A stretch of 64,000 bases of DNA from Ktedonobacteria bacterium (GCA_027459785.1 DAIDGU010000063.1:1-64000); one strand, 5' to 3'. Shown: positions 18,637 to 28,877, counted from the stretch's first letter. Program-made: numbers and translations. The notes: a model not told the origin generated them from the sequence alone.

Positions 18637-19176
18637 TTACGGTTGGTTTTTTCTGCGTGGGAAATGACGGACGATGGCCGCAAACGTTCCACCAATAAAT
18701 CGCACGGTGGTTGACACCCCTTGGCCAATCAAATAGAGTCGAGGAGGCCGCCGATCACCAGCCAAAACAGCGGCAAGTAACGCCGCTATCAGGAAGATAT
18801 TGAGCGTTAACCAAATGACAAAATTACTGGGCGGCGTCAAAAACAGAATCAGAAAAAATAACAGCAGCGTTATCATTGTGAGAATGAGGAATGTGAGACG
18901 CCGCTCATGAAAATCTGTTAAGTGACGCAGCAAAAAACCAAAGCCGGAGTCGGCAGCGAATAGACGAAACAAGGCATAGAAAAACAAGCTAATAGCGATG
19001 TCAATACTAGCCAGGAAACATATTTGCACAACCAGCGGGAAAGCTGACCAGAGATGATGAATGGTGCTAGTGGGCGGCGTGATGGTATAAAAAAGGACGC
19101 CCAGTGCCATGATAAGGTGTGCCAGAAATAAAGCACGAGGGCGAAAGGCTGTTTCGGACAGGTCGATATCAGCCAT
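18637..19176 (-). CDS. Small membrane protein of the tubulin-like cassette
   Basis: 179 residues with four predicted transmembrane segments (about 13-33, 45-70, 94-113 and 119-141) and a basic C-terminus ending RHFPRRKNQP. I recognise no family. The ATG at 19176 has GAAAGGGA upstream. It lies 89 bases after the second tubulin-like gene in the same direction, within a stretch of lower GC than its surroundings. From context I infer a membrane component or anchor of the same system; the sequence itself shows no catalytic motif. Confidence 0.7.
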   Translation of the reverse strand: MADIDLSETAFRPRALFLAHLIMALGVLFYTITPPTSTIHHLWSAFPLVVQICFLASIDIAISLFFYALFRLFAADSGFGFLLRHLTDFHERRLTFLILTMITLLLFFLILFLTPPSNFVIWLTLNIFLIAALLAAVLAGDRRPPRLYLIGQGVSTTVRFIGGTFAAIVRHFPRRKNQP

Positions 19177-19265
19177 GACGAGATCCCTTTCAAGAACAAA
19201 TTAACGTGGTGTTCCCACGAATCCTAAAATGACCGCGATGGCATCCGGCATCAGGCTATCCAACG

Positions 19266-21503
19266 CTACAAAGTAGAAAATGCTTGTAGGGGTGTTGCAG
19301 TGAGTGCCTCCGCCATATGTTGTAAGGCAAAGTGATAGATATAGGTTTGTAATGAGCCATCGCGAAAGCTGACGTCCCAATTTCGTCCCGTCATCCATTG
19401 CTGTAAACTGCGAGCAAAGTCTTGATGAATAGGCGTATCTTTGAGATAGGCTTCCGCTTTATGCCGGGCAAGGGTGGCGATATCATCAAGGGGACCATTT
19501 TCGGCGTAGACGCTGTCAAAGGCGACAGCAATGCCCTGGGGTGTATTACGCCGCATGGAGATTTTTGTGTAGCGTGCAACACGCTGATCACGGCGCTCTG
19601 CGAAAGATTCGTGGAGGCGTTTCACGTGTTCGCGCCAGCTCAACTGGTATGTTTCAATGCTATCGGCCAAGAATTTATTGAGTTTTGCAAAGAAGGCCAA
19701 GCGGCTGCTTACTTCTATGAATTCAATATCATTGCATAAGCGCGCGGCTCCTCGAAAGGGCTGGGCATCTTGCAAAGTATGCCGATGGACAATATATTTT
19801 TGCAAGGCACGGAAGGCAGGGACGAGCGCGGAGGCGATGATTGCCAGCGCCGAAAATTGGGGGAAATATTGGTGGAGCAATGGTACCACATCGCCCGGTG
19901 CCGCAACGAGCGTGGTCAGGAAAATCATAGCGATCATCACGAAGACGACAGGGGTACCAACCGCTCGCTCGATCACCTGCTGGTCGCCGACGATCCCTTT
20001 TAACATGCCCTCGCTGACGTTAGCGATGGCACGCATGGTTGCCAGGGGATCACTGGCAGTTTCTTTTTGGGCGATTTCTAGTTGTTCGCCTAAAACAATG
20101 GCGCGATCCTGTGATAACTGAATATTTTGCTCATTTAACTCCCGTTCAAGCCATTCACTGCCGATATCCCTACGATTGGCAGGATTCATGCCGCTCAGCA
20201 AAAAGCGCAAGCGTTTGAGGTAGCTGAGTGTTCGCTCTCGGCCATAGGGATTGAGCAACTGATCGCGCACCTGGTTATCGATTTCATCAGCTACATCCTG
20301 ATAATAGGTATCCCAAAGTTGCTGACATACGGTATGCCACTGAGTACATTCCTGACTTGCCTCGAAGGTGTGAACCGCTTCCGTTAGGGACTTTTCTGAG
20401 CGATCAGGGAGTACTTTGATCTGGGTTTGCAGGTGGTCAACCAGGGTTTGCGCTTGTGCACGGATGGGGGCGAGTACGGCGCTCAACTGCGGTTTCGCCA
20501 GAATTTCGGGTGATGGTCGGCGTCTTCTGGTGGTTGTGTTCGCCGGCCTAACCGTCATCAATTTGCGCATGTCGTCCGCTTGCGTGTTAGCTTGATCGTC
20601 AGGTGGTACTGCAAGGTTTTCCGCCAGGCGAATCGGCGGCATGCTGCGTTGCAATTTTTCGGTGAGGGCGACGGTGGTGATGGCATCGGCAAGATAGGTG
20701 GCAGCGATTTCTTGGATTGCCGCGTGGGGATAGACGAGTTGCCGACCGACAAGGCAACCCACAGGAAGCACAGGTACACCAGGGCTAGGACGAATCTTAT
20801 CGAGGAAATCAGCGAAAGCAGTGGTATTTGGTAAGGCAGTGGCGATGAGAAGCCAGATGGCCTCCGCGATGATCGCATGGATGATGGGCAAGGGGTAATT
20901 TTCCTTGCGATCCTGCAAGGATTCATAGAGCATGATGCCGTCGATGAAGACCTGGCGAGGCCATTGGCAATGGAGCAAAGGTAAAGCACCAATAGCATTA
21001 TAAGCTTGCTCAGTGGCGTGGCACACGAACGCCAGGTTCCACAGTTTATCGATGCGTCCCAGGCGTTGGTTGGCTTCAGTTGCCAGAGTGGCCACTCGCA
21101 TCACGCTGTCGGTATCGACGTCACCCACGATGATCTGCATGCGACGGATGTCATTGACTTGCAAATTCTGTATAGCCAATTGATTTTTGAGACTATTATT
21201 GACCGCTTGTAAATCCAGCCAGAGATCTTGTAAGCAGCTCGTAACATCCAAGATCGGCGGCTCGTTTTCATAGCCACGCGAGAGCACTGTCGCCTGCATG
21301 GTATGAGACGTATCTTCCGTCACCCATACCAGGCGTGTCAAATAATCTAAAGGGTTCTGGGTGATGTTGGCACTACGCAAGGTAATGCCGTAATCCGCGA
21401 TCAACAGTTGTAGCTCGGCAAGGATTTGTTTGCCCGTCTCGCCGACGCCGATGATCAGCGTGCGCGTGATCATAGCTCCTTGCGCAAAGGGGACATCACT
21501 CAT
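19266..21503 (-). CDS. Degenerate tubulin-like protein with membrane segment
   Basis: 745 residues. The N-terminus (TRTLIIGVGETGKQILAELQ, residues 13-32) parallels the nucleotide-binding start of the neighbouring tubulin-like protein (LLVCLGSTGRKIGKRILQ), and the later QVFIDGIMLYESLQDRKENY segment parallels its EVFIINDANMERDE. The GGGTG[ST]G loop of tubulins is absent, so GTP hydrolysis is doubtful. A hydrophobic hairpin lies at about 517-566 (FVMIAMIFLTTLVAA and ALAIIASALVPAF), followed by a 180-residue helical domain. AAGGAAG fixes the ATG at 21503, 17 bases after the upstream gene. I infer a catalytically inactive, membrane-bound partner of the upstream protein. Confidence 0.75.
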   Translation of the reverse strand: MSDVPFAQGAMITRTLIIGVGETGKQILAELQLLIADYGITLRSANITQNPLDYLTRLVWVTEDTSHTMQATVLSRGYENEPPILDVTSCLQDLWLDLQAVNNSLKNQLAIQNLQVNDIRRMQIIVGDVDTDSVMRVATLATEANQRLGRIDKLWNLAFVCHATEQAYNAIGALPLLHCQWPRQVFIDGIMLYESLQDRKENYPLPIIHAIIAEAIWLLIATALPNTTAFADFLDKIRPSPGVPVLPVGCLVGRQLVYPHAAIQEIAATYLADAITTVALTEKLQRSMPPIRLAENLAVPPDDQANTQADDMRKLMTVRPANTTTRRRRPSPEILAKPQLSAVLAPIRAQAQTLVDHLQTQIKVLPDRSEKSLTEAVHTFEASQECTQWHTVCQQLWDTYYQDVADEIDNQVRDQLLNPYGRERTLSYLKRLRFLLSGMNPANRRDIGSEWLERELNEQNIQLSQDRAIVLGEQLEIAQKETASDPLATMRAIANVSEGMLKGIVGDQQVIERAVGTPVVFVMIAMIFLTTLVAAPGDVVPLLHQYFPQFSALAIIASALVPAFRALQKYIVHRHTLQDAQPFRGAARLCNDIEFIEVSSRLAFFAKLNKFLADSIETYQLSWREHVKRLHESFAERRDQRVARYTKISMRRNTPQGIAVAFDSVYAENGPLDDIATLARHKAEAYLKDTPIHQDFARSLQQWMTGRNWDVSFRDGSLQTYIYHFALQHMAEALTATPLQAFSTL

Positions 21504-21520
21504 AGCGATCTTCCTTTGCT

Positions 21521-24022
21521 TTATGGGGCCGTCGCTGATGGCCGATCAAGAGTAGCCCAGCCAGTACGCAGCCGTTCCAGCACGCCATTTGTTCCCATCA
21601 CCAGATCTTTGCTATAGTCACAAGTGAAAAGAGTAGGCACTTCGCCGTTTCTCCCGGCATCACTCCAACGTTGTTCCAATTCCAGCAGGGCTTTCGTGTA
21701 GCGCTCGGTGGGGCGGAACATTTGGATATCGGTAAGATCAATGCCATGTACCGTATACATCAGCACCAATCGATGTAGATCTTTAGCAGGATTATCGGTC
21801 AGCTGGATGTTGCAATTGATCCGCCCCGATCCACCGATCGCATGATTTGCCGCAAAAGCTGCCAGCAGGCGTTTTTCAGGATCATCATTCCAGGCACAAG
21901 TCAGCCAGGCACGCGGTTCTAATGTCGCTTTCGTGGTTTGCGTTTGGGGAATATTCAGCAAAGCGACTAAATCATCAGCCATATGTTGCAACCATGCGAT
22001 ATGCAAATCGAGAGTACGCTTGAAATCGTTTTCTTTGGTGCAGACTTGTTTCAACACGTCCAAATAGCGAACTGAGCGCAAATAATCGGCGGTATCAGCG
22101 GTCCAGCCTTCTTGCTGGGCCTCGCTGCCGAGCAATTCTTGCAGAGCGAACTGCACTTCGCGTGCTTTGCGCACGTCCGGTTGGCGGAGTTGCTCAATCA
22201 GTTGGCCGAACCAGCGTGCTGGCAACTGCAAATCGGACACCGCATTCGCTTCGTAGGTATCGACCGCACGCCGGATCTGCCCCCGATAATCTTGAAACAA
22301 CCCTTGTGGATACAGATCGGGCGCAAAGATGCTTTTGCGGAAGCGGTGTTGTTGCGCTAGCGCACCTTGGGCAATAGAACTAGTATCTCCCTTGCTACGG
22401 AAGACAGGGGTCTGTAAGGCTGTCTGGTCATAGAAAACCTTCAGGGCATCCTTGACCGAGGACCAGGTGGCGAATGCTTGCGCGTAAGCCTCCGCCTTTT
22501 GTTTGGCGAAGCACCACCGCTGGGGATTTTCGGCCATTTGGTGCCAATATGCTATAGCCCTGGTTTGACGCCGCTGCACGTTGCCTTCTTTCATGATCTC
22601 TCTATAGCGCATGTCGATCTCATCTTGCGGCGGCACCAGACCGATCTCATCTTCGGCGATGGCCTTCCAGCGACTTTCATACAGGGCAGTGAGTTTCCCG
22701 TAGCTACTCACGCGATAACTGATCTCGGTATAGATGCGGGCCAGGGATATAGGAAATGTGGCGGGGTCTTGCCCGATGCTGGTAAGCAGATCTTCAAGAT
22801 CCTCATCCAGCTTGCGCACCTCTTGCATGACGCGATCTGTTGCTTGCCGCTTAAAGGCGATGATACGTGCCAACCATTCGTCGGCCACGAAACTATCGTA
22901 TTCCAATTGAAGGTTGCCCATCGAGATGCGCTCATCCGTGGTTTCACTGCGGCTGGCATCGGCAGGGGGGCGTCTTCGAGCAACTTCATCCAATAGGCGA
23001 GCGACACGGCGAGCGGCAAAGGCTTTGCCCACATCTTCGATGGGAAACACGATCTCGGCTACACTTGAAGCGGCCAGAAGCGGATAAAGCTGTGAAATCT
23101 GACTGATTTGAATAGCAGCAAGTTGGTTGGCAGCAGCAGTTGATTCAGCATTGCCAACCCCGTGATTGGTTTGGAGGCGGGCGGCCATGTCCGCGGCCAA
23201 CACCATGATCACTTCGTCGCGCTCCATATTGGCGTCATTAATTATGAAAACCTCATTGATGACGGGGAAGATCAGGTGATAGTTTTCTTTGCCAAAAGAA
23301 AAGGTTGGCGTGCTGTCACGCTTGCTGGCCAGACACAAGCCCATCGCTTCGGTGAGCAACGCCATTGCGTTCGCATTGCGGCGCTGATCCACAATCGTTC
23401 TTTCTTCATCACGTCGTTCTGGCAAAACGCTGTGGATGGAGATTTGCGCATCGAGGTTTTGCTTGCTCATGATGCCACGCAAGAGGATCGCGGTCGCCAG
23501 CAAAGACCCGCTCCCCGTGCCACCACCGGAAAAGCCGGTGAGCATAACATTGATGTAACGCATATCCTGGCGAAAGGCATTGCGCGCTTTTTTGACGAGA
23601 TCCGAGATGGTGTCCGATACCTGCTGCAAGTTGCTCCAAATGGCCCCCTGTCCGTTGAGGCGAATGGCACCAGCACCGTGGGGCGTAAAGTATGGTCGCT
23701 CATTCCCTAATGTCAGGAATGCTCGATTGGGATCAGTGGACGCGACTGCTTGGAGAAAAGCTTTGATATACTCATTGTCGATCGCCAGCCATAAGGGGCG
23801 CACGGTAATTTTGGGATAATTTTGTAGGAAATAGAATTCTTCAGGTTGATCATCTTCCATGTCGAGAAAAATGACCATGAGCTTTTCTTGGTCGCTTTCC
23901 GCTAAATGGATGATGTTGTCCTGCAAGATGCGCTTTCCGATCTTCCGCCCCGTGCTGCCTAAACAGACTAATAGCGTCGGGCGTAGGATCAGTTGTGGTT
24001 TGGCGTTATCGCGTGGTGTCAT
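21521..24022 (-). CDS. Tubulin/FtsZ-like GTPase-family protein (Tubulin_2 type)
   Basis: 833 residues. Residues 16-32 (TLLVCLGSTGRKIGKRI) form the first nucleotide loop, 115-125 (HGAGAIRLNGQ) a T3-like loop, 162-174 (TGFSGGGTGSGSL) contain the tubulin signature GGGTGSG, and 216-229 (RNANAMALLTEAM) match the helix that holds the base. This is the layout of the large FtsZ-like proteins grouped in Pfam as Tubulin_2, whose role is unknown, though membrane remodelling has been proposed. About 550 further residues form a mainly helical C-terminal region. AAGGA precedes the ATG at 24022. It heads a three-gene unit of reduced GC, and the 17-base spacing to the next gene implies cotranslation. It is unlike cell-division FtsZ in length. 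Confidence 0.85.
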   Translation of the reverse strand: MTPRDNAKPQLILRPTLLVCLGSTGRKIGKRILQDNIIHLAESDQEKLMVIFLDMEDDQPEEFYFLQNYPKITVRPLWLAIDNEYIKAFLQAVASTDPNRAFLTLGNERPYFTPHGAGAIRLNGQGAIWSNLQQVSDTISDLVKKARNAFRQDMRYINVMLTGFSGGGTGSGSLLATAILLRGIMSKQNLDAQISIHSVLPERRDEERTIVDQRRNANAMALLTEAMGLCLASKRDSTPTFSFGKENYHLIFPVINEVFIINDANMERDEVIMVLAADMAARLQTNHGVGNAESTAAANQLAAIQISQISQLYPLLAASSVAEIVFPIEDVGKAFAARRVARLLDEVARRRPPADASRSETTDERISMGNLQLEYDSFVADEWLARIIAFKRQATDRVMQEVRKLDEDLEDLLTSIGQDPATFPISLARIYTEISYRVSSYGKLTALYESRWKAIAEDEIGLVPPQDEIDMRYREIMKEGNVQRRQTRAIAYWHQMAENPQRWCFAKQKAEAYAQAFATWSSVKDALKVFYDQTALQTPVFRSKGDTSSIAQGALAQQHRFRKSIFAPDLYPQGLFQDYRGQIRRAVDTYEANAVSDLQLPARWFGQLIEQLRQPDVRKAREVQFALQELLGSEAQQEGWTADTADYLRSVRYLDVLKQVCTKENDFKRTLDLHIAWLQHMADDLVALLNIPQTQTTKATLEPRAWLTCAWNDDPEKRLLAAFAANHAIGGSGRINCNIQLTDNPAKDLHRLVLMYTVHGIDLTDIQMFRPTERYTKALLELEQRWSDAGRNGEVPTLFTCDYSKDLVMGTNGVLERLRTGWATLDRPSATAP

Positions 24023-24087
24023 CGTGAGATCCTTATCACCAACTTTAGGAGAGCATTGCCGGTAGCTCTTGGATGGTCGTCTTTTAT

Positions 24088-24116
24088 ACTATAACATGAC
24101 CGAGTGAGTTTTGCAA
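24088..24116 (-). promoter_or_regulatory. Promoter of the tubulin-like cassette
   Basis: On the minus strand TTGCAA and TATAGT are separated by exactly 17 bases, followed by an AT-rich start region, about 66 bases before the first start codon. It is one of the best promoter matches in the window. Confidence 0.65.
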
Positions 24117-24253
24117 CACCTAAGATATGTTCTTTCTCGTGAGATAGCAAAATTTGCATTAACGTGATGGAATGCCCAGTACCGCACAATGTGCGTGGAA
24201 ATAATGCTCCCTTTCGAGTGGATAGCGCCGCAAGCATTGGTCAATCGGATTGC

Positions 24254-24283
24254 TAGACAAAGCCCCGCCGCGACCTGTACAAT
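24254..24283 (+). promoter_or_regulatory. Putative promoter of the gcv operon
   Basis: TAGACA (24254-24259) and TACAAT (24278-24283) are spaced by 18 bases, 45 bases before the gcvT start. Confidence 0.5.
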
Positions 24284-24327
24284 ACACTATAAGAGCATCA
24301 ATGGCGATGACCCTAGGAGGATGAACC

Positions 24328-25476
24328 ATGACGACGCCACAGTGCGATCCCAACGCAATGACCACCCCCCCACTCAAACGCACGCCGCTCTTCGCGGAGC
24401 ATCAGCGGCTGGGCGGGCGGATGGTGGAGTTCGGCGGGTGGGAGATGCCCGTGCAATATTCCGGCATCGTGGACGAGCACCGCGCCGTGCGGACGGCGGC
24501 GGGCCTGTTCGACGTGAGCCACATGGGCGAGTTTGCCGTGGAGGGGCCGGGGGCGCTGGCGTTCTTGCAATCCCTCGTCCCCAACAATGTCGCCAAGCTC
24601 GCGGAAAACCAGGCGCTCTATTCGCAGATTTGCAACGCACAGGGCGGCACCATCGACGATCTGCTGATCTATCATCTCGGCCCCGATCGCTATATGGTGG
24701 TCGTCAACGCCGGCACGATGGAGGGGGATTGGGCGTGGTTCAGCCAACACGCGGCGGGCAAAGACGACCTGACGCTGGTGAACCGCTCGGCGGAAACGGC
24801 CCTCATCGCGCTGCAAGGGCCGCGCGCCCTGGCGATCCTCAGCACGTTGACGGATACGCCGCTGGGCGACATCGGTTATTATCACTGCGCGCCGGGGACG
24901 GTGGCAGGGGTCGGCTGCATTATCTCGCGCACCGGTTACACCGGCGAGGATGGCTTCGAGTTGTATCATCCCGCCGCGCAGGCACCGGCGCTGTGGCGGG
25001 CGCTGCTGGAGGCTGGCACGCCGCACGGCCTGCTGCCCGCCGGGCTGGGGGCGCGCGACACGCTGCGGCTGGAAGCCGGCTTCTGCCTCTATGGCCATGA
25101 ACTGACCGAGGCGATCACCCCGCTGGAAGCCGATCTCGGCTGGTCGGTGAAGCTCAAGAAGGGAACAGACTTCATCGGGCGCGCGGCGCTGGCGCAGCAG
25201 AAAGCCGAGGGGCTGCCGCGCGTGCGCGTCGGCCTGGCGGTCCGCGACCGGGCGGTCGCCCGCGCCGAGAGCGCAATCTGGCACGGCGAGGAGCGCGTGG
25301 GCGCGCTGACTTCCGGCACGATGAGCATCTCGCTCGGCTATCCCATCGGCATGGGCTATGTGCCGCCCGCCCTCGCCGCGCCGGGAACGCTGCTGGCCGT
25401 GGAGGTGCGCGGCAAGCGCGTCCCCGCCGAGGTCGTCGCCATGCCCTTCTACCATAGGCCCGACAATATATCGTAA
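24328..25476 (+). CDS. gcvT: Glycine cleavage T-protein (aminomethyltransferase)
   Basis: 382 residues. T-protein transfers the aminomethyl carbon from lipoyl-GcvH to tetrahydrofolate and releases ammonia. Recognisable segments are VEFGGWEMPVQYSGIVDEH, GLFDVSHMGEF and the YTGEDGFELYHP loop, with the C-terminal GALTSGTMSISLGYPIGMGY. AGGAGG at 24315-24320 fixes the start at 24328. It is first in the order gcvT-gcvH-gcvPA-gcvPB; a CACGAA inverted repeat separates it from gcvH. Confidence 0.97.
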   Translation: MTTPQCDPNAMTTPPLKRTPLFAEHQRLGGRMVEFGGWEMPVQYSGIVDEHRAVRTAAGLFDVSHMGEFAVEGPGALAFLQSLVPNNVAKLAENQALYSQICNAQGGTIDDLLIYHLGPDRYMVVVNAGTMEGDWAWFSQHAAGKDDLTLVNRSAETALIALQGPRALAILSTLTDTPLGDIGYYHCAPGTVAGVGCIISRTGYTGEDGFELYHPAAQAPALWRALLEAGTPHGLLPAGLGARDTLRLEAGFCLYGHELTEAITPLEADLGWSVKLKKGTDFIGRAALAQQKAEGLPRVRVGLAVRDRAVARAESAIWHGEERVGALTSGTMSISLGYPIGMGYVPPALAAPGTLLAVEVRGKRVPAEVVAMPFYHRPDNIS

Positions 25477-25500
25477 AATAGGTATGAACGAGACGAGGAG

Positions 25501-25588
25501 CCGAACACGAAGACCACGAAATCCCACGAAAACCAGGAAATCACATCCTTTCGTGGCCTTTCGTGCAGCTTCGTGGCTTTCGTGTTCC
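25501..25588. repeat. Inverted repeat of CACGAA/TTCGTG modules (family D)
   Basis: The arms 25503-25520 and 25570-25587 are reverse complements at 16 of 18 positions, with more CACGAA modules between. It lies within the gcv operon between gcvT and gcvH, in the same type of place as the copy at 3654-3765. Confidence 0.85.
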
Positions 25589-25618
25589 CGTACCTTTATT
25601 CCATTAAGGAGCAGCGAC

Positions 25619-26026
25619 ATGGCGAACTTGAACCACCCCAGCGACCTGCGCTATAGCAAGACGCACGAGTGGGTGCGCGTCAAAGGCGATCAGGCGACGG
25701 TCGGCATCTCGGATTACGCGCAGGACGAACTGGGCGATGTCGTCAGCCTGGAACTGCCCTGGGAAGATGCCGGCAAGCGCGAGATGCAGGCGGGCCGGCA
25801 TTTCGGCGATATCGACTCCGTCAAGGCGACCTCGGAACTCTTTGCGCCGGTCAGCGGCCAACTGGTGCAGGTCAATGAGGATCTGCGCGACGCGCCCGAA
25901 ACCGTCAATACTGATCCGTATGGCGGCGGCTGGATGATGATTATCCAACTTAGCAAGCCCAGCGAGGTCGATCAACTCATGACCAGCGACCAATACGAAG
26001 AATTCTTACGAACACAGGGACACTGA
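25619..26026 (+). CDS. gcvH: Glycine cleavage H-protein
   Basis: 135-residue carrier that shuttles the aminomethyl group between P-, T- and L-proteins on a lipoylated lysine. K69 in IDSVKATSEL is the expected lipoylation site; the family consensus is ESVKA, so Glu is replaced by Asp. The start follows AAGGAG with 8-base spacing; the frame is open far upstream through the repeat but those codons are not part of the protein. The TGA overlaps the ATG of gcvPA (TGATG at 26024-26028). Confidence 0.97.
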   Translation: MANLNHPSDLRYSKTHEWVRVKGDQATVGISDYAQDELGDVVSLELPWEDAGKREMQAGRHFGDIDSVKATSELFAPVSGQLVQVNEDLRDAPETVNTDPYGGGWMMIIQLSKPSEVDQLMTSDQYEEFLRTQGH

Positions 26027-27372
26027 TGACATACATTCCGAACACTCCCGCTGAGCAGCACGCGATGCTGCGCACGCTTGGCGCGGAGACCATCGACGAT
26101 CTGCTGGGGGCCATCCCCGCAGACGTGCGCTTGCAGGGAGAATTGAACCTCCCGCCGGCATTGAGCGAGCCGGCGCTGCGCCGCCATGAGATGGCGCTGG
26201 CCGGCAAGAATCTGAACCTGGATGAGGCACTCTGCTTCCTGGGCGCGGGCAGCTATGACCGCGTGGTGCCGAGCGTGGTGGCGCACCTGGCCAAGCGCAG
26301 CGAATTCCTGACCTCCTACACGCCCTATCAGCCGGAAGTCAGCCAGGGCATGTTGCAGGCGACCTATGAGTTTCAGACGATGGTGTGCCAGATCACTGGC
26401 ATGGCCATCGCCAACGCCTCGCTTTACGACGGTTCCACGGCCACGGTGGAAGCGGCGCTGATGGCCGTCGGGCCGGGCGGGCGCGGCGAGGTGCTGGTCT
26501 CGCGGGCGGTCGATCCGCAGTATCGCCAGACGCTCGCCACCTATGCTCACGCGCGCGGCTTCACCCTGCGCGAGATCGCCCTCGACGGCGGCGCGACCTC
26601 CGCCCGCGACCTGCAAGCGCACCTGGGGCCGGAGACCAAGGCCGTCATCGTCCAGCAGCCCAATTTCTTCGGCATCGTCGAGGACATGCCCGCGCTGGAA
26701 GCCCTGACGCACAGCACCACGGCGCTCTTCGTCGCGGCGATCACCGAGCCGGCGTCGCTGGGTGTGCTGGCCCCGCCGGGTGCCTATAACGCCGACATCG
26801 TGGCGGCAGAAGGCGCGAGCCTGGGCAACCCCATCGGCTACGGCGGTCCCGCGCTGGGCCTTTTCGCTACCAAAGCGGACCTGATGAAACGCATGCCGGG
26901 GCGGCTGGTGGGCGAGACGGTGGATGACCGGGGGCAGCGCGGCTTCGTGCTGACGCTGCAAGCGCGCGAACAACAGATCCGCCGCGAGAAGGCGACCTCG
27001 AATATCTGCACGAACCAGGCGTTGCTGGCCGTCTTTGCCACGGTCTACCTGGCATCGCTGGGCCGGCAGGGCTTCAAGGAGATGGGCGTGCAGTGCGTGC
27101 AGCGGGCGCATTATGCGTTCGATCAGGTGACGGCGCTGCCGGGCGTGCGACCGATCTTCGACAAGCCCTTCTTCGATGAATTCGCCGTGACGCTGTCCCA
27201 GCCGGTCAGCGCGGTGAATCGCGCGCTGGCGCAACGCGGCATCATCGGCGGCTACGCGCTGGACCGCGCCTATCCTGAACAGGGTGCCAACGCGGCATTA
27301 TTCTGTGTGACCGAAGCGCGCACCCGCGACGACATCGATCAGTTGGTGCGCGCCATGAAGGAGGTGCTTTGA
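26026..27372 (+). CDS. gcvPA: Glycine dehydrogenase (decarboxylating) subunit 1
   Basis: 448 residues, the N-terminal half of the split P-protein. It starts [19 protein letters not shown] and contains [37 protein letters not shown] and [18 protein letters not shown], all standard. It lacks the PLP lysine, which is in subunit 2. It overlaps gcvH by one base and gcvPB by one base, so the three are translationally coupled. Confidence 0.97.
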   Translation: MTYIPNTPAEQHAMLRTLGAETIDDLLGAIPADVRLQGELNLPPALSEPALRRHEMALAGKNLNLDEALCFLGAGSYDRVVPSVVAHLAKRSEFLTSYTPYQPEVSQGMLQATYEFQTMVCQITGMAIANASLYDGSTATVEAALMAVGPGGRGEVLVSRAVDPQYRQTLATYAHARGFTLREIALDGGATSARDLQAHLGPETKAVIVQQPNFFGIVEDMPALEALTHSTTALFVAAITEPASLGVLAPPGAYNADIVAAEGASLGNPIGYGGPALGLFATKADLMKRMPGRLVGETVDDRGQRGFVLTLQAREQQIRREKATSNICTNQALLAVFATVYLASLGRQGFKEMGVQCVQRAHYAFDQVTALPGVRPIFDKPFFDEFAVTLSQPVSAVNRALAQRGIIGGYALDRAYPEQGANAALFCVTEARTRDDIDQLVRAMKEVL

Positions 27373-28877
27373 TGAGCACCGAACCATTGATCTTCGAGAT
27401 GGGCGCGCCAGGCCGCCGCGCCGCGACGTTGTTCGAGATGGACGTTCCCACGCGCCCGCTCATCGATCTGCTGCCCGCCGAGGCGTTGCGCCAGGACGAC
27501 GCGCCGTTGCCGGAGGTGAGCGAGATCGAGATCGTGCGCCACTTCACGCATCTCTCGCAGCGCAACTTTGGCGTGGATGCTGGCTTCTATCCGCTCGGCT
27601 CCTGCACGATGAAGTATAATCCCAAGCTGAATGAAGACATGGCCGGGCTGCCGGGCTTCGCGCGGCTGCACCCCTTGCAGGACGACGACCAGGCGCAGGG
27701 CGCGATTGAACTCGTGTATCGGCTGGAAGAGATGCTGAGCGCGATCGCCGGCATGGCGCGCGTGACGGTGCAGCCTTCCGCCGGCGCGCACGGCGAGATC
27801 ACCGGCCTGATGGTGATCAAGGCGTACCACGCGAGCCGGGGCGAGGGCCGGCGCAACATCGTCCTCATCCCCGACGGCGCGCACGGCACCAATCCCGCCA
27901 GCGCCACCCTGGCAGACTACGAGATCCGCGAGATTCGCACCGATGCGCGCGGCGGCGTGGATGTCGATCACCTGCGCGAGCTGCTGGACGAGAACGTGGC
28001 CGCGCTGATGATGACCAATCCGAACACGCTGGGCGTTTTCGATGAGAACATCGTCGAGATCGCGCGCATGGTCCACGAGGCCGGTGGCCAGCTTTACTAT
28101 GACGGCGCGAACGCGAACGCGATCATGGGGCTGGCACGACCGGGCGACATGGGCTTCGACGTGGTGCATTTCAACCTGCACAAGACCTGCTCCACGCCAC
28201 ATGGCGGCGGAGGGCCGGGGGCCGGCCCCATCGGCGTCGCGCCGCATCTCGTCCCCTTCCTGCCGGGACCACTGCCAGCACGGGATGCCGACGGGGGCTA
28301 CCACTGGGAAGACGCCGGCGAACAGTCCATCGGGCGCGTGCGGGCGAACTACGGCAACTTCCTGGTGCTGGTGCGGGCGTATACGTACCTGCGCTTCCAC
28401 GGCCCCGACGGGCTGCGCCAGGTGAGCGAGAGCGCCATCCTCAACGCGAACTATCTGATGCACGCGCTGAAGGATCTGTATACGCTGCCTTTCGACCGCA
28501 CGTGCATGCACGAGTTCGTCTTGTCGGCGAACCAGCAGAAGGCGCGCGGCGTGACGGCGATGGATATTGCCAAGCGGCTGCTGGACTTCGGCATGTACGC
28601 GCCGACGGTTTACTTCCCGCTGATCGTGCCAGAGGCGATCATGATCGAGCCGACGGAGACGGAGACGCGCGAGACGCTAGACCGCTTCATCGAGGTGATG
28701 CGCCAGATCGATCAGGAGTCGCGCACGGAGCCGGCGACGGTGACGCAGGCACCCCACACCACCACCGTCGGGCGGCTGGACCAAACGCTGGCCGCGCGCA
28801 AGCCGCGCCTGCGCTGGTCGCCGGGCGACGCGCCGCGCACGGCGGAGAAGAGCGTGCCGGTGGGGGTGAGCCGGTAA
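27372..28877 (+). CDS. gcvPB: Glycine dehydrogenase (decarboxylating) subunit 2
   Basis: 501 residues, the PLP-binding half of the P-protein that decarboxylates glycine and loads the aminomethyl group onto GcvH. The PLP lysine is K271 in [34 protein letters not shown] and [13 protein letters not shown] are family signatures. The ATG at 27372 overlaps the TGA of gcvPA. The L-protein (lipoamide dehydrogenase) is not in the window and must be supplied elsewhere. The last 45 residues are an extra, Arg/Pro/Thr-rich tail. Confidence 0.97.
   Translation: MSTEPLIFEMGAPGRRAATLFEMDVPTRPLIDLLPAEALRQDDAPLPEVSEIEIVRHFTHLSQRNFGVDAGFYPLGSCTMKYNPKLNEDMAGLPGFARLHPLQDDDQAQGAIELVYRLEEMLSAIAGMARVTVQPSAGAHGEITGLMVIKAYHASRGEGRRNIVLIPDGAHGTNPASATLADYEIREIRTDARGGVDVDHLRELLDENVAALMMTNPNTLGVFDENIVEIARMVHEAGGQLYYDGANANAIMGLARPGDMGFDVVHFNLHKTCSTPHGGGGPGAGPIGVAPHLVPFLPGPLPARDADGGYHWEDAGEQSIGRVRANYGNFLVLVRAYTYLRFHGPDGLRQVSESAILNANYLMHALKDLYTLPFDRTCMHEFVLSANQQKARGVTAMDIAKRLLDFGMYAPTVYFPLIVPEAIMIEPTETETRETLDRFIEVMRQIDQESRTEPATVTQAPHTTTVGRLDQTLAARKPRLRWSPGDAPRTAEKSVPVGVSR

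Larger units (their letters stand above)
24023..24327. promoter_or_regulatory. Divergent control region between the tubulin-like cassette and gcvT
   Basis: This 305-base gap holds one promoter in each direction (listed separately) and a palindrome CGCAC-AAT-GTGCG at 24183-24195 that could be a regulator site. No glycine riboswitch structure fits: the gcvT leader after its promoter is only about 40 bases. Confidence 0.5.

Noticed and set aside
24284-24327. Glycine riboswitch upstream of gcvT
   Set aside because: The leader between promoter and start is about 40 bases, too short for the aptamer, and no conserved core is seen.
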